DNA from: Adiantum capillus-veneris
Lineage: Eukaryota > Streptophyta > Polypodiopsida > Polypodiales > Pteridaceae
DNA length: 64,000 bases
NCBI GenBank assembly: GCA_014529385.2
Contig: CM043968.1
Span: forward strand, 129,619,018 to 129,683,017
Direction of reading: 5' to 3'
Positions 1-10,344 of the stretch are shown here, in pieces (position 1 is the first letter of the stretch; every line of letters starts with the position of its first letter). Position numbers and translations under genes: made by a program. Below the pieces are notes generated by a model. It did no database searches. It worked only from the letters and a program-made list of their open reading frames with translations, and had not been told where the DNA came from.

Positions 1-169
1 GCCATTGAGTGGCTGCTTTCCCATGGAGGTAGCCCACATTGGGTGAACCACGTATATCGCGTGTTCTCTCTCTCTCTCTCTACTCTATAATCTCTTGTGT
101 GTGAAAATTATCTCTCTCCATTAAGTAATCTACTCAATTATCTACTTAGCTACGTCATATTTCCTAACA
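1..169 (+). repeat. 3' end of an LTR (element runs off the window)
   Basis: The stretch has a short (CT)n tract and ends in TTCCTAACA, the CA-type end expected of an LTR. No internal region lies to its right, so this is the terminal part of a 3' LTR or solo LTR whose body lies left of the window. The plant LTR look is a judgement from composition and terminus only. Superfamily is not assigned. Confidence 0.35.
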
Positions 170-546
170 CCTCTAGCGAGTGTTAACTCCACCCGTTCTC
201 AATTGGCCGCCCATACAACTAGTCCATGATCCACCCAATTCCTAGAGTAACTCTCCGAGTAAAATCATGTATCCACCATAATATCACCATAAACTACATC
301 CACCATATGCAATATAGGAATCACATCCATGCATCACTTTTGACTCATCAATACTATGCACAATGTATGCCCATAACCATGCATAGACTTGGGTGAAAGA
401 GAGGATCAAAATCTACTTTACCATGCATAAATATGTGCAATTAGATTAATGCAAATAGAACTCTAATCATACATAATTTTTAATGCATGAGGGAACATAA
501 TCATGCATAAATTTAATGCACAAGAGAGATTGATTTCACCCTTTAA

Positions 547-1867
547 CACTAGGTTGGTAACCTAACAGGACATAAAAGTGTCCTTTCAGGGTTTTGAAAA
601 AAACCTCCAAAACCATAGTAGATCCACTTATTTTGTAAAATCCTTTCATGAGGTTATAGTTCAAAGCCAACTACACATGGAAAAAATAAGAAACTTGTAA
701 AATTTCTCATCTTTTGGTCACAACAACCCTCCAAAGTTGATGGACCAGTACATTTTCATCAAAACAGTCATTTCTTACGTTTTGTTGCATAAAAATAAGA
801 TTAGGGATTTTTGTAGGACTTGAGATAAATTCCCTAGTTAACTTCAATGGGTTGGTGATCAGAACATATAATTGCTTCTTACTCACTATTTTTTGTTTGC
901 CAAAAGAAATAGGTACAAAAAGGTTGAATTTTTACCATTTTGCAAACCTATCGTCAAAGTTTCTATAGCCACGCTCAATACAAATAATATATGCATGTTT
1001 TCTTAGTTCCGTATTGTCCTTTAGGTTCATAAGGAGCCATGGAGCATGTCAAAAGAATAATACATCTCTTACCAAGGGGAATCTTGGGGACAAAGATGAA
1101 GTGCTAACTACAGCAAACATGAAAAAACTGGGTTCAACATTATGAGTTGTAGTATCCCATAGAAACTATTCAATATCTAGCCAAATTTGATCCTTATGAC
1201 TAGATATGGTTACTACCTACAAAATGCATGTAGTTGTCACAAGAAACTAACAATATTGAAAAAGCTATACTTGATATACTAGAATGTTTTGTTTTCTTCT
1301 ATAATTGAAAAAATCAACCATCATTGTCTACTATGAAAAATAGGGTATTAGGTGCCCCAAAACTCAAGGAATATTAGCTTTGTGTTACAATATGCGACAT
1401 AGAAAAGAAAAACTGCATTTGGATATCATGAAAGCCACCAAAAAAATCATAGAAGAGCTAAAATTGGCTAAAAAACTGGATTTGACAATTTTTGTAATTT
1501 GGTCATAACTTACAACTTTAACATTTATTTCTCCCTAGAAGCATCAGGACATGTTGAGGACTACTAAAGATATTTCTCTAGCATTATAGACCTCACAAAC
1601 ATGAATTCTAGAGTGGTATAGTTGCAAAAAGTTGAAAAAAAGCCAAAAACAAGACTCGTTTTTTCACACAGTTTAGGTTGTGAAATGTTGTGCAAGGACA
1701 AGGTTAAAGATGGAATTGATATTCCAAAAAAATGTCGAGTTTTTTTCAGCTCATGAGACAACTTTCTAGACAGATAGCACCTCAAAATCCATTTTGAAAC
1801 TCTTGACATAATTCAAGGAAAATGGTCACTTAACAGGACATAAAAGTGTCCCATTACCAACCTAGTG
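547..1867. mobile_element. 1.3-kb non-autonomous TIR DNA transposon, TTAA flanks
   Basis: The ends are perfect 14-bp inverted repeats, CACTAGGTTGGTAA at 547-560 and its complement at 1854-1867. Both are flanked by TTAA (543-546 and 1868-1871). Just inside each end lies TAACAGGACATAAAAGTGTC (from 563 and from 1831), which folds through GGACA/TGTCC arms. Rejoining the flanks gives continuous AT-rich LTR sequence, so this is an insertion in the D LTR. No transposase is recognisable; the longest ORF inside (81 codons, minus, 1564-1809) matches nothing I know. A TTAA target suggests the piggyBac group. The CACTA start suggests En/Spm, but that group makes 3-bp duplications and TAA/TTA do not match. 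Confidence 0.7.
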
Positions 1868-2346
1868 TTAATCATGTATTAACTAGATCATAAGAGAAAG
1901 ATTAGTTCCTTCTTAATCATGTACTAAAATCACATAGGTGGGTAGGAAAAAATTAAACATTAATTATGCATAATTAAGGAAATTAGATCTCCTTGAGAGA
2001 TTAGAGTAGCTTTAGTGCTCCTTAATCCAGAGAGAAGAGTCTATGGAGCAATTAGAATAACATAACTTGAATTAATCACCTTGATTAAGCCTCCTTGTGT
2101 GTGCTAATTAATGTAGGTAAGCTCCTCCAATGGAAACTCCGGCATCAACACTTTCTTGTAAGACTTGAGGGTTGTGTGTGCCTAGAGAGGGGTGAGCTAC
2201 ACTTATATAGGCATCCCCCTCAAGGAGGGTCGATTTGGCTTGCTAAAATTGGAACTGGAGAGCCCATGCAGACACACACACACACACACCCAAGTGCCAT
2301 GCCAAGTGTGGGGTTTTCCCTAGTGAGGTGTCCTCACTTTCTTAAT

Positions 2347-2459
<113 letters not shown>

Positions 2460-2675
2460 GTACATGCAAAAATCGAACTCCACAAGGGAAGGTAGTGCTA
2501 GCTTCTTGCCAAATTGAGGGTTTGTGTTGTCCTAGTCCCATGCTCCATTTCCCACACCTCACTCTTTGGCTCATGCTCTACCCTATCTAGGCCATGCTTA
2601 GTTCCCATGCTACACTTTCCATGTCAAACATTTAACACTTGTCACAAGACTAGCTATACACATGATCCATGGCCA

Positions 2676-2777
2676 TACATGATGGGGATACATGCCCATG
2701 CATACCCCTGACCATGCATGCACATCCATGCCCATGCATACCCATGCATGCACATCCACATTCATGCCATACATACC
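2676..2777. repeat. Short degenerate tandem repeat rich in CATGCATGCACATCCA
   Basis: Overlapping copies of ATGCCCATGCATACCC and CATGCATGCACATCCA occur two to three times in about 100 bp. The unit contains the palindrome CATGCATG. It lies in the U3 side of the minus-strand D LTR, about 400 bp inside its start, where enhancer-like repeats are common in LTRs. A regulatory role is inference. Confidence 0.6.
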
Positions 2778-3236
2778 TTAGAAAATGCTAACCTTAGGCT
2801 AACTTGATCTATACTAACTCAAATTCAATTCTGAAACTTGCTAACTCGAGACAGACCTGCATGTAACAGATACCATTGCATGTCATAAATAGCAGCCTCT
2901 GATGTCCGGATCCTATTTTTAAGGAAACCTAGGTCAGTGCATAGTTTGACGAGCTGATCGACCCTAGACCATACCGAGGGGCAAAAACTTTCTAGTTTTG
3001 GAATTTTTTTATAAAAATTGAATTTGACCTGAATTAAAAATTCTACAAGGATCACAACACAAAAATGACATCTGATCATTGAAACCTGCTAAAAATAGTA
3101 TCTTTTGCCAAACTGATATTTAGGCTTAAAATTTCACATAGGTAACTCTCTTCTAGGGCAGGTATAGACCTTACATTCTACCCAACGTGAAAGAATTGAG
3201 ATGCCCTCATCTCAATGGTAAGTTTGGGTAATCCTT

Positions 3237-3770
3237 CTAAAGTGTTAGTTGTTCTTCCCACATTGCATCTTCTTCTGTAAAATCCTTCCATTTGACTAGA
3301 TGTTCGATGATGTTCCTATTCCTTAGTTTTCTTTCCCCTGTCTCAAGGATGTAATCAGGTTGTAGCTCGAGAACGTCTTGAGTAGGAATAACGACTTGTT
3401 CTGTATCTACAAGATGATTGGGATTGGGAATATAGGGTTTAAGCAAGCTCACGTGAAAAACGTCATGAACTTTAAGGTTTGAGGGTAACTGCAACTTGTA
3501 AGCTTGGTCACTTACAACCTTTAGAATCTCATAAGGTCCACAGTATCTTGGACTAGGCTTCTTGAATTTTCCCAAGGATAGATTACTCCTCTTGGGTTTT
3601 ACCCTGAGAAATACTTTGTCCCCTAACTTAAAAGTTCTTTCAGATCTCATCTTGTCTACATAATGATTCTGTCTGTCCTGAGTTGCTTGAATATCCTTGC
3701 GAATTTCTCTAGTCTGCGCTTCCATGTCTTCTACCATTTGCTTTAGGCCTCCACTTTAATAGTTGGATCA
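3237..3770 (-). pseudogene. Integrase C-terminus with GPF/Y and chromodomain (D)
   Basis: The 166-codon open block runs from an integrase C-terminal tail (MVEDMEAQTREIRKDIQATQ) through GDKVFLRVKPKRSNLSLGKF and a GPYEILKV motif, the GPF/Y module. It ends in a chromodomain, DYILETGERKLRNRN then HLVKWKDFTEEDAMWEE. In chromoviruses this domain directs integration to marked heterochromatin. The close relative at 53070-53537 has the same order. Sequence just upstream (to 3770) continues the integrase in another frame. Confidence 0.85.
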
Positions 3771-4430
3771 GAAAAGTTCAGTGGAGCTATACACTCTTGT
3801 CCATAGAGTGCCTTGAATGGTGACATTCCTATGCTTCTATGATCGAAATAATTATAAGCATATTCTACTAAAGGAAGATATTGAATCCATTTCCTTGGCT
3901 CTTGTGAACAGTAAGCTCTAAGACTACCTTCAATTACTTGGTTTACCCTTTCAGTCTGGCTGTCGTTTTGAGGATGATATGCTGTATTGAAGCATAGCTG
4001 AGTTCCAATTGCTTGAAAAAGAGAAGTTCAAAACTTTGAAGTAAACTTCACATCTCTATCACTGACGATTCTTCTCAGTAACCCGTGAAGTCTAAAGATT
4101 TCCTTGATGAAAACCTACTGATGTCAGAAGCACTGTAGGTTGTCTTGACAGGTATCAAGTGAGCCACCTTAGTGAGCATATCAACAACCACAAATACAGA
4201 ATCGTAGCCTTCAACATAAGGTAATCCGGTGATAAAATCCATACTGGTACACTCCCATTTCATTTGAGGTATATCAAGAGGTTTGAGTTGCCCGAGAAGT
4301 TTGATTAGTTCGGCTTTAATTTGCTGACAAGATAAACACTGTTTTACGTAACGAAGAACATCACCTTTCATTGCTAGCCAAAAATAACTTCTTCAGACTG
4401 CATTCAAGGTCTTTGCATACCTTGGATGTC
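3771..4430 (-). pseudogene. Integrase zinc finger and catalytic core (D), broken
   Basis: The 98-codon block at 4075-4371 carries the second half of the zinc-binding module (CLSCQQIK). It continues into the catalytic core MDFITGLPYVEGYDSVFVVV, with the next residues DMLTKVAHLIPV supplying an acidic catalytic position. The remaining core, read in other frames between 3771 and 4074, still shows a QTERVNQ segment holding the catalytic glutamate and a YGQEC segment. Several stops and frameshifts make it non-functional. Confidence 0.75.
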
Positions 4431-5172
4431 CAGAAGTCGGGCTATCATGATCCTCAAATAAAATTGCTTTCTTTAGTGCTGGATCCTTAGGTACATAAAG
4501 TCTTTGACCAAGATAAAGAAATTCCCGTTGAAGAGAATAGAAGTTACTTTAAATCTTTCGTCTTGTTGAATTTGTGCTAACATTCGCTGATACTCTGGAT
4601 CATTTGAATAAGCTTCTCTAATCCTTTCTAGAATAGGATTATTGGGTATAGAGATAGCATTGAGGAAATACTTACGACTGCGTCCATTTGCAACTACATT
4701 GTCCTTCCCAGGCCGTACTTGATATCAAAATCGTACTCTTGAAGAAGTTCAATCCACCTCCTCTGTCTCATGTTGAGGTTGGGTTGCGTAAAGATCCACT
4801 TTAAACTCTTGTGGTTGGTAACTAGCTAAAATTTGCGATCCAAAAGATAATTTCTCCATAGCTTCAATGCATGGATGACAGCGAGAAGTTCTAGATAATG
4901 AGTTGGATAATTTCTCGCATGATCTCTGAGCTTGCGAGAGGTAAAAGCTATAGGTCTCTCTTCTTGAGTAAGAACTCCTCCTAAGGCAAGACTGCTGGCG
5001 TCGGTCACAATTTCAAAATCCTTACTGAAATTTGGAAGCTTTAAAATAGGAGAAGACACTAAATATCTCTTTAACTCTTCAAAACTAGCTTCGTGCTCTA
5101 CTTTCCAATCGATTCACATTCCTTTCTTCAGAAGTCCCTTCAAAGGTGCTACAATACGAGCATAATCTTTGA
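4431..5172 (-). pseudogene. RNase H and connection region (D), broken
   Basis: The open block at 4826-5059 reads FEIVTDASSLALGGVL and then RPIAFTSRKLRDHARNYPTH, followed by ELLAVIHALKLWRNYLL. These are the D and E catalytic positions and surroundings of gypsy RNase H. Downstream (4431-4825) the end of RNase H and the linker to integrase are readable only piecewise. Confidence 0.8.
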
Positions 5173-5308
5173 CAAAAATCTTGTACCGCCATGTAATTCC
5201 AAGAAATCCTCTGACTTCACTAATAGAAGAAGATTGAGTCCAAAAATCTTGTACCACCATGTAATTCCAAGAAATCCTCTGACTTCACTGATAGAAGAAG
5301 GTTGAGTC
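5173..5308. repeat. 68-bp tandem duplication inside the D RT gene
   Basis: Two adjacent copies, 5173-5240 and 5241-5308, begin CAAAAATCTTGTACC and end GAGTC. They differ at only a few positions. The 68-bp length is not a multiple of three, so the duplication shifts the frame where RT passes into the connection domain (the RGFLGIT motif appears twice). It arose after the element was inserted or by slippage during replication. Confidence 0.9.
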
Positions 5309-6085
5309 CAATCCACTATATCCTTGATCTTCTTGGGATCAACTAGCGGAGGATATAATGAAACTTGAATAACTAACTTGGGGAGTACAGAAAGTGCACT
5401 TGCTTTCCTTAGCATAAAGCCGATGCTGACATAGAATTTCCAGTACTTTTCGGACATGTTCTTCATGCTCTGTTTCATCTTTAGAGTAAACCAAAATATC
5501 ATCAAAAAAGACTAGGACAAAGTGAGCCAAGTAAGGTCTAAAGATATCCTGCATTAGTCGATTGAAGCTTGCAGGTGCATTAATAAGACGAAAGGACATA
5601 ATTGTGAATTCATAATGCCCATACTTAGTATTAAAAGCTATCTGCGGTATGTCTGATTCTTTGATTCTGATCTGATAATATCCTGACCAAAGATCAATCT
5701 TTGAAAACATCTTGGATCCATGGAGTCTATCCAACAATTCGTCAATTCTCGGAATTGGATACTTGTTCTTGATGATCACTTGGTTAAGTCCACGATAATC
5801 TATGCATAGCTGCAAAGATCCATCCTTCTTGTTTTGAAAAAGAATTGGTGCTCCCCAAGGAGAAGTACTAGGTCTAATGAACCCTTGTTCGATCAGTTGC
5901 CCAAGGTGTTCTTGAAGCTCTATAGATTCTGGTAAAGACATCTTGTATGGTCTCTTAGAAACAAGTTCACACCCTGGTAAAGTTTCTATCTCATGGTCTA
6001 CTTCACGATACAGTGGCAGATTGGTCAAGTCTTCTGAGAAAACATCGGCATAATCTCTCAACCACTCTGGGTGAAAGTTTTCCAT
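5309..6085 (-). pseudogene. Reverse transcriptase domain (D)
   Basis: The 248-codon block has the gypsy RT motifs in order: [69 protein letters not shown], and the catalytic [15 protein letters not shown] in place of YDD is usual in this group. LRLINAP where GLTNAP is typical shows decay. The frame breaks after the CTPQV segment, before the tandem duplication. Confidence 0.9.
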
Positions 6086-6819
6086 TGTTTCATCTTGTTA
6101 AGCTTCACAATGTAAATTTGTTGTCCCTTCTTAAGTCCCTTTAGAATTCTACTGGCTTTAACTAAATGAGCCTTGGGCATCCCATTTTTCCCTTGAACTA
6201 GAACTTCATTCCCAAGGTTATCTATGAACGTAAAGTTTCCCTGAGCAGGATGAAGATGGGCTTGGTTCTTTTTCAACCAGTCCATTCGTAAAATTTCGTC
6301 AGAAATTCCTAAAGGTAAAGTACGGAACTGTGCAGAAGTAGCATAACCCCCTAATTCAAAATCTATCAAGCCTGCAAAATGTTGAGATAACACTTTCTTC
6401 CCATTAGCTAGTTCTACTACTAGTCTATTTGCAGGATACTAGCCTAGCTTTAACTTTCTCATGCATCTAGGAGATAGAAATGAATGCGTACTTCCACAGT
6501 CTATAAGGAATTCAACTTTATCACCTTGGTGCATTCCAGGAGCTTGAATTACGGTGAACTTCTGGCAAGCACCACGATTATCTATGCTAGCAAGTAGCAC
6601 TGCCCTTTCATCTGCTTCATCTCCTACAGTCGGTTGTCCAACTGCAGCATTTGCCCTAGCAATTGCACCACATCCTTGTCCTTTGCCTCCTCTTCCTCGT
6701 CCTCCAATTTTTCGGTTGACCTCTACCATTGGCATTGAGAGGTACTGCATTTGCACCGGATGCACGAGTCTTCTTGGGACATTTGTTTCTGTAATGATCG
6801 TACTCTTGGCATTCAAACG
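6086..6819 (-). pseudogene. Protease and gag C-terminus (D), truncated by the Penelope-like element
   Basis: The open blocks contain an aspartic protease start FLIDCGSTHSFLSPRCMRKL (active site D-C-G, also DCGSTHS in the relative at 51130). Upstream lies a Gly/Arg-rich linker (GGRGRGGKGQG). At 6790-6815 the second half of a gag zinc knuckle is readable as FECQEYDHYRNKCPKK. The knuckle's first cysteine falls at the junction with the next element, so gag upstream is absent. Confidence 0.8.
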
Positions 6820-9800
6820 CAAACGAACACTAACTGTTCACAGACTAACAATTCTAGAAAAGTACAGTGGCATTGCACAATAATTTATTTGCAGTTGAAA
6901 ATAAATTTTGTACAAGGTAATGAAGATAACAAAATACAGCTCAAGAATCCATAAACCCAAAGTCTGGGAAATTTTGCGTCACACTTAGAGATCCACCATT
7001 TGTTAAGAACTGGACATTTTAATCAAGGAAGGTAGCCCTCACCAACACCCATAGCCACAAGAAAACTATTCGTTAGCACGTGATTGTACGCAGGTGATGC
7101 TGGGCATCCCAGTTGTTATCCATGTCACCTTTTAAAAAAAACATAGTTCTTAACTAGTATATTGTTCTTTTTTGAAAAAACGTTCCTTGGCATTTTTGCC
7201 AATCTGATAAAGGAAAGTGAAAACCCATAAAGCAGCTATGTATCTGGTTATTCCTCCTTTATATATATATATATATATTTTTAAAAAAACTTTCTTTGCT
7301 ACACTTCAGTTTGTAGGAAAAAGAAAACTTCTTTTTTAATCTGGCTGGAGAGAATTTCACTCTATAGCGGTAGGCATAGTTAATCTCAAGCCAGATCATA
7401 GTTCTATTAAGGACCACCTCTTCCTTGTGGTTTGAAGTATAGAAAAAAAACAATCTTTTGGAACAGATCCTACTTCAAGAACCCTATTATAAACACGCTG
7501 AGATATCTTCAAAGAAACTTCTAAGAATTTACAAATTTATAAACCTGAGCTCCCCCCTTTTTAAAAAAAATTAAAAAAACTTTATTTCTCAAGAAATATC
7601 TATGTTTATTATGTCATGTCTAACATACTGTAGCCCAAGCAATTTATAAACTGTTTTTCATATCATAAAACCGTAGACGAGTCAGTCCCTAGATCCAACT
7701 CAGACCTTGTCCGAGAAAGATACGACAAAAGATTAACCAGCAAAGATCAGCTAAAGGGAAATATATGACTTTCCTTATAATACCAAGAACATTTTAAACC
7801 AACTTCTAGAAGCTTTTTTGTATATACTGCAAGATGGTAGGTAAAGATCAGTTCATATATACTTGAGTGAAATTAGGAAGCGAGCAGATGATGAAAAGCA
7901 AATTTTATTGAATAGCCGAGGGTCAAACCAACCAAGACCTTCAGAACTCTGTCACTATGTTCAAGTAATGATAAGTCACCGAACACTATGACTAAACTTC
8001 ATAGTATGTGATGTATAAAAGATCAGGTAAATTTGAAACCAGCTTTTTTTTAATCAGTACGGTATGTGTTGCCACTCATAGCTCTATAAAAAATCAGAGA
8101 AGGGCAACATATCAGTAGCTAGTACTTAGTAAATACAAAATAACTTTTAGCCGATTCAATGAGATAGGCATCTGCTCTAAAAACAATTCAATCTTACTAG
8201 TAGGTGATGTAATATGGTAAAAAAGGTTAAGTCAATTTTCAAAAACAATATTTACTCCTACAATTGGGTATGTGATACCACTTACTACCTACCTAATATT
8301 AGAAGACAGGACACCATTTTCGAAACCTGTATTTAGTGCCCCCAGAATAATCTTCAGCCGATTCAATAGAATAGGCACCAGAACTAGAAAGTGAATTAGT
8401 CTAGGGATTGTCCTCTTACTCAAAGGACCTCAGCAATGTAGTGTTACAATAAACCAAAATATCTTTTAAATCTAATAAGATCATTACAACTCATTTTTTG
8501 TGAAATTTTGGTTTTTTTTCTGGATCTTCAGTATCCCTTTCAAGAGTACATTACATCTATTGAGTAGCTTTTTTACAGAACATAACATCATCACCCATAT
8601 ATACAAATCCTTTCCTTTAAGTACCATAGCATCCTCTTTTCTCAGCAGCCATAATCCCTCATACCTGGCAGTCTCCCCATTTTTCTTTTTTCTTTTTTGA
8701 AAAATTACAGATTTTTCCTTAAAAAACCAGTTTTACAGCACATTTTACGGAAACCGGACTTATTACTACCATCATTCAAAAAAACTAGGTAGTTCTTAGT
8801 TTAACTGAGCCATTCACACTTCTTCCCCTAACCAGTAAGAGTCAGTTTCCAGAACCAAGTTATATATATTTATATATATATATATATATTTGGTTTATTT
8901 TACGAAAACAAACACCATTAGTCAAAGAGAATCACAATTTCCCATCTGTCCCAAAGCAGACATATACTCCCACTCATATTTCTCCCATACACCAGTAAGA
9001 ATAGTTTCCAACACATTTTTCCTTTAAAAATATCTATATTATTGGTTTTTTGAAGCCTTTCAAAACATTTTCATGCGGTAGCGTGCTGCAGGAAGCACGA
9101 CTACTAAATGGAGAAAAGAGTTTAAATGCTACATAGTACATTATTGTGTATAAATCTCTATTGTGTATAAAGCTGAGATTTTTATTAAGTTAAATGCAAG
9201 GTCCAATCCCCTTCTCCTCAGTTACACCCTGGGAACCGATAAAACACCGCTCACATGGTCGATATACGGTTCGAAACCCATTATGTGATTATTGTACCAA
9301 ACCCCTAGGTTGATGATACACAACCCGTTATCCATACTACAGAACCTATACTGAGTTTGATGTCATACAGTAATCCACTATGGTAAAGTATCCATGCCCC
9401 GATCTTAACGGTGTGAGTTACTCTACACAAAGACGGTGATTTTAAGTAATCATTTATTATTTCCAATTTTTTCTTGAAGTCAAAAGGTGGTTCTATAAGA
9501 TAGATGACATTTTTACACAACCAAGTCCATAGTATTGGTATGGAGTAACTTTTCCTGCGTTACTATACCCAGCTTATTTGCTCCTCAGGTGTATCTATCC
9601 TAATATGGCTGACCGTCAAGAACTGGTTTTGCCATAGCAACAGCTCATCTTTATCAGTCAAGAGAATCTACTTGGAGAGTGACTTTACTCCGTTATGAAC
9701 TTCATTTATTTCCACAATTAGGAACCTCTATATCTCAAACTAAATGGTGGACATATCAGTACCGAGTGACGCGTGTAACCCTTTGGGGTCGCGATCATTT

Positions 9801-10229
9801 TAGGAACAATATCATATTGGCAATGGTAACTGAGGCTTTGGGCCTAGGGCCACAGTATTATTACATAGAACATTCATTGAAGCCAGGTTTTTCTGAACGG
9901 TTATACCTGTTAGCCCAATTCCTACCACCTCATAAGATTTTTTTGTATCGTAGTTATGGTCATCTATTTAGAGGATATTTTAACCGTACTCCACGCACCC
10001 GGGAGTATGGGTTAGTCTTGGCGACTCGTATCTTGCCTTTAGCAGAGCGTCCAAACACCTGTTGTTATTGCGACAGCTGTTTGTGTGATCATGTAATGGG
10101 CGGTTTAATAGAGATGTAGATGAGGGGATCCAAAATACTTATCAGCCCGGCTTCTTTTTGTCAAATTTAATAGAAGATTCAGTTGAAAGACCTCATGTTA
10201 TTTTGTGTGTGTGTGTGTGTGTGTGTGTG
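6820..10229 (-). repeat. Penelope-like direct repeat, left copy (3' end of the unit)
   Basis: It starts CAAACGAACACTAACTG, as does the right copy at 14211, and aligns to it throughout with scattered substitutions (a few percent by eye). It ends in (GT)n at 10204-10229. 6820-9080 is AT-rich, full of T and A runs and TA microsatellites, and I see no gene in it. 9300-10120 carries a minus-strand 71-codon ORF and a plus-strand ORF present in both copies. This copy lacks the segment found at 16470-16877 in the other. Confidence 0.9.
9604..10119 (+). pseudogene. Opposite-strand ORF of the direct repeat, left copy
   Basis: It is read on the strand opposite to the RT. Relative to the right copy this one has lost a T in a T5 run (about 9630), which breaks the start. 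It keeps 146 open codons from 9679 to the stop at 10117. Recognisable blocks are TKWWTYQYRVT, ALGLGPQYYYIEHS and FLPPHKIFLYRSYGH, ending DHVMGGLIEM. It has a 9-bp in-frame duplication (RVT repeated). I do not recognise the family. Between the copies most codon differences change the amino acid, so no selection is visible since duplication. A real gene is therefore possible but unproven. Confidence 0.4.
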
Positions 10230-10344
10230 CGCCCACCCATTCCCAGGCACCTTATCCTATGAGGTAGTAGACCCCATAGAATAGGGGCCTACCACCTCAA
10301 GAAGTGTTTGTATTAATTTACAACAAGCTGTGTTGAGGTTAGAT

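Larger units (their letters stand above)
3176..6819 (-). mobile_element. Ty3/gypsy chromovirus-type element D, 5' part lost
   Basis: Read on the minus strand the order is gag zinc knuckle (cut at 6819), protease, RT, RNase H, integrase with GPF/Y and chromodomain, then 3' LTR. That is the standard chromovirus order. The coding region is broken into short ORFs by stops, frameshifts and a 68-bp tandem duplication. At its upstream end it stops abruptly inside the gag knuckle, where the Penelope-like repeat begins. The missing gag and 5' LTR are not found beyond that element, so the loss is real and not a simple split. Confidence 0.85.

Noticed and set aside
547-1867. En/Spm (CACTA) transposon call from the CACTA terminus
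   Set aside because: That superfamily makes 3-bp target duplications. The 3-bp flanks (TAA, TTA) differ while the 4-bp flanks TTAA agree.
6790-6830. Telomeric repeats expected next to endonuclease-deficient Penelope-like elements
   Set aside because: No TTTAGGG-type repeats at 6820, 14210 or 18038.
8500-8700. 66-codon plus-strand ORF, nearly identical in the right repeat at 15896-16096
   Set aside because: Identity reflects recent duplication. Phe/Ser-rich composition comes from T runs, and no start context or domain is visible.
9305-9520. Minus-strand ORF starting CKNVIYLIE in both Penelope-like repeats, resembling the start of a GIY-YIG endonuclease
   Set aside because: No YIG, catalytic Arg or Glu pattern follows, and the similarity is limited to the first dozen residues. 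The two copies are too similar for conservation to count as evidence.
9679-10119. Host gene in the Penelope-like repeat
   Set aside because: It occurs in both repeat copies with independent breaks, so it belongs to the element.
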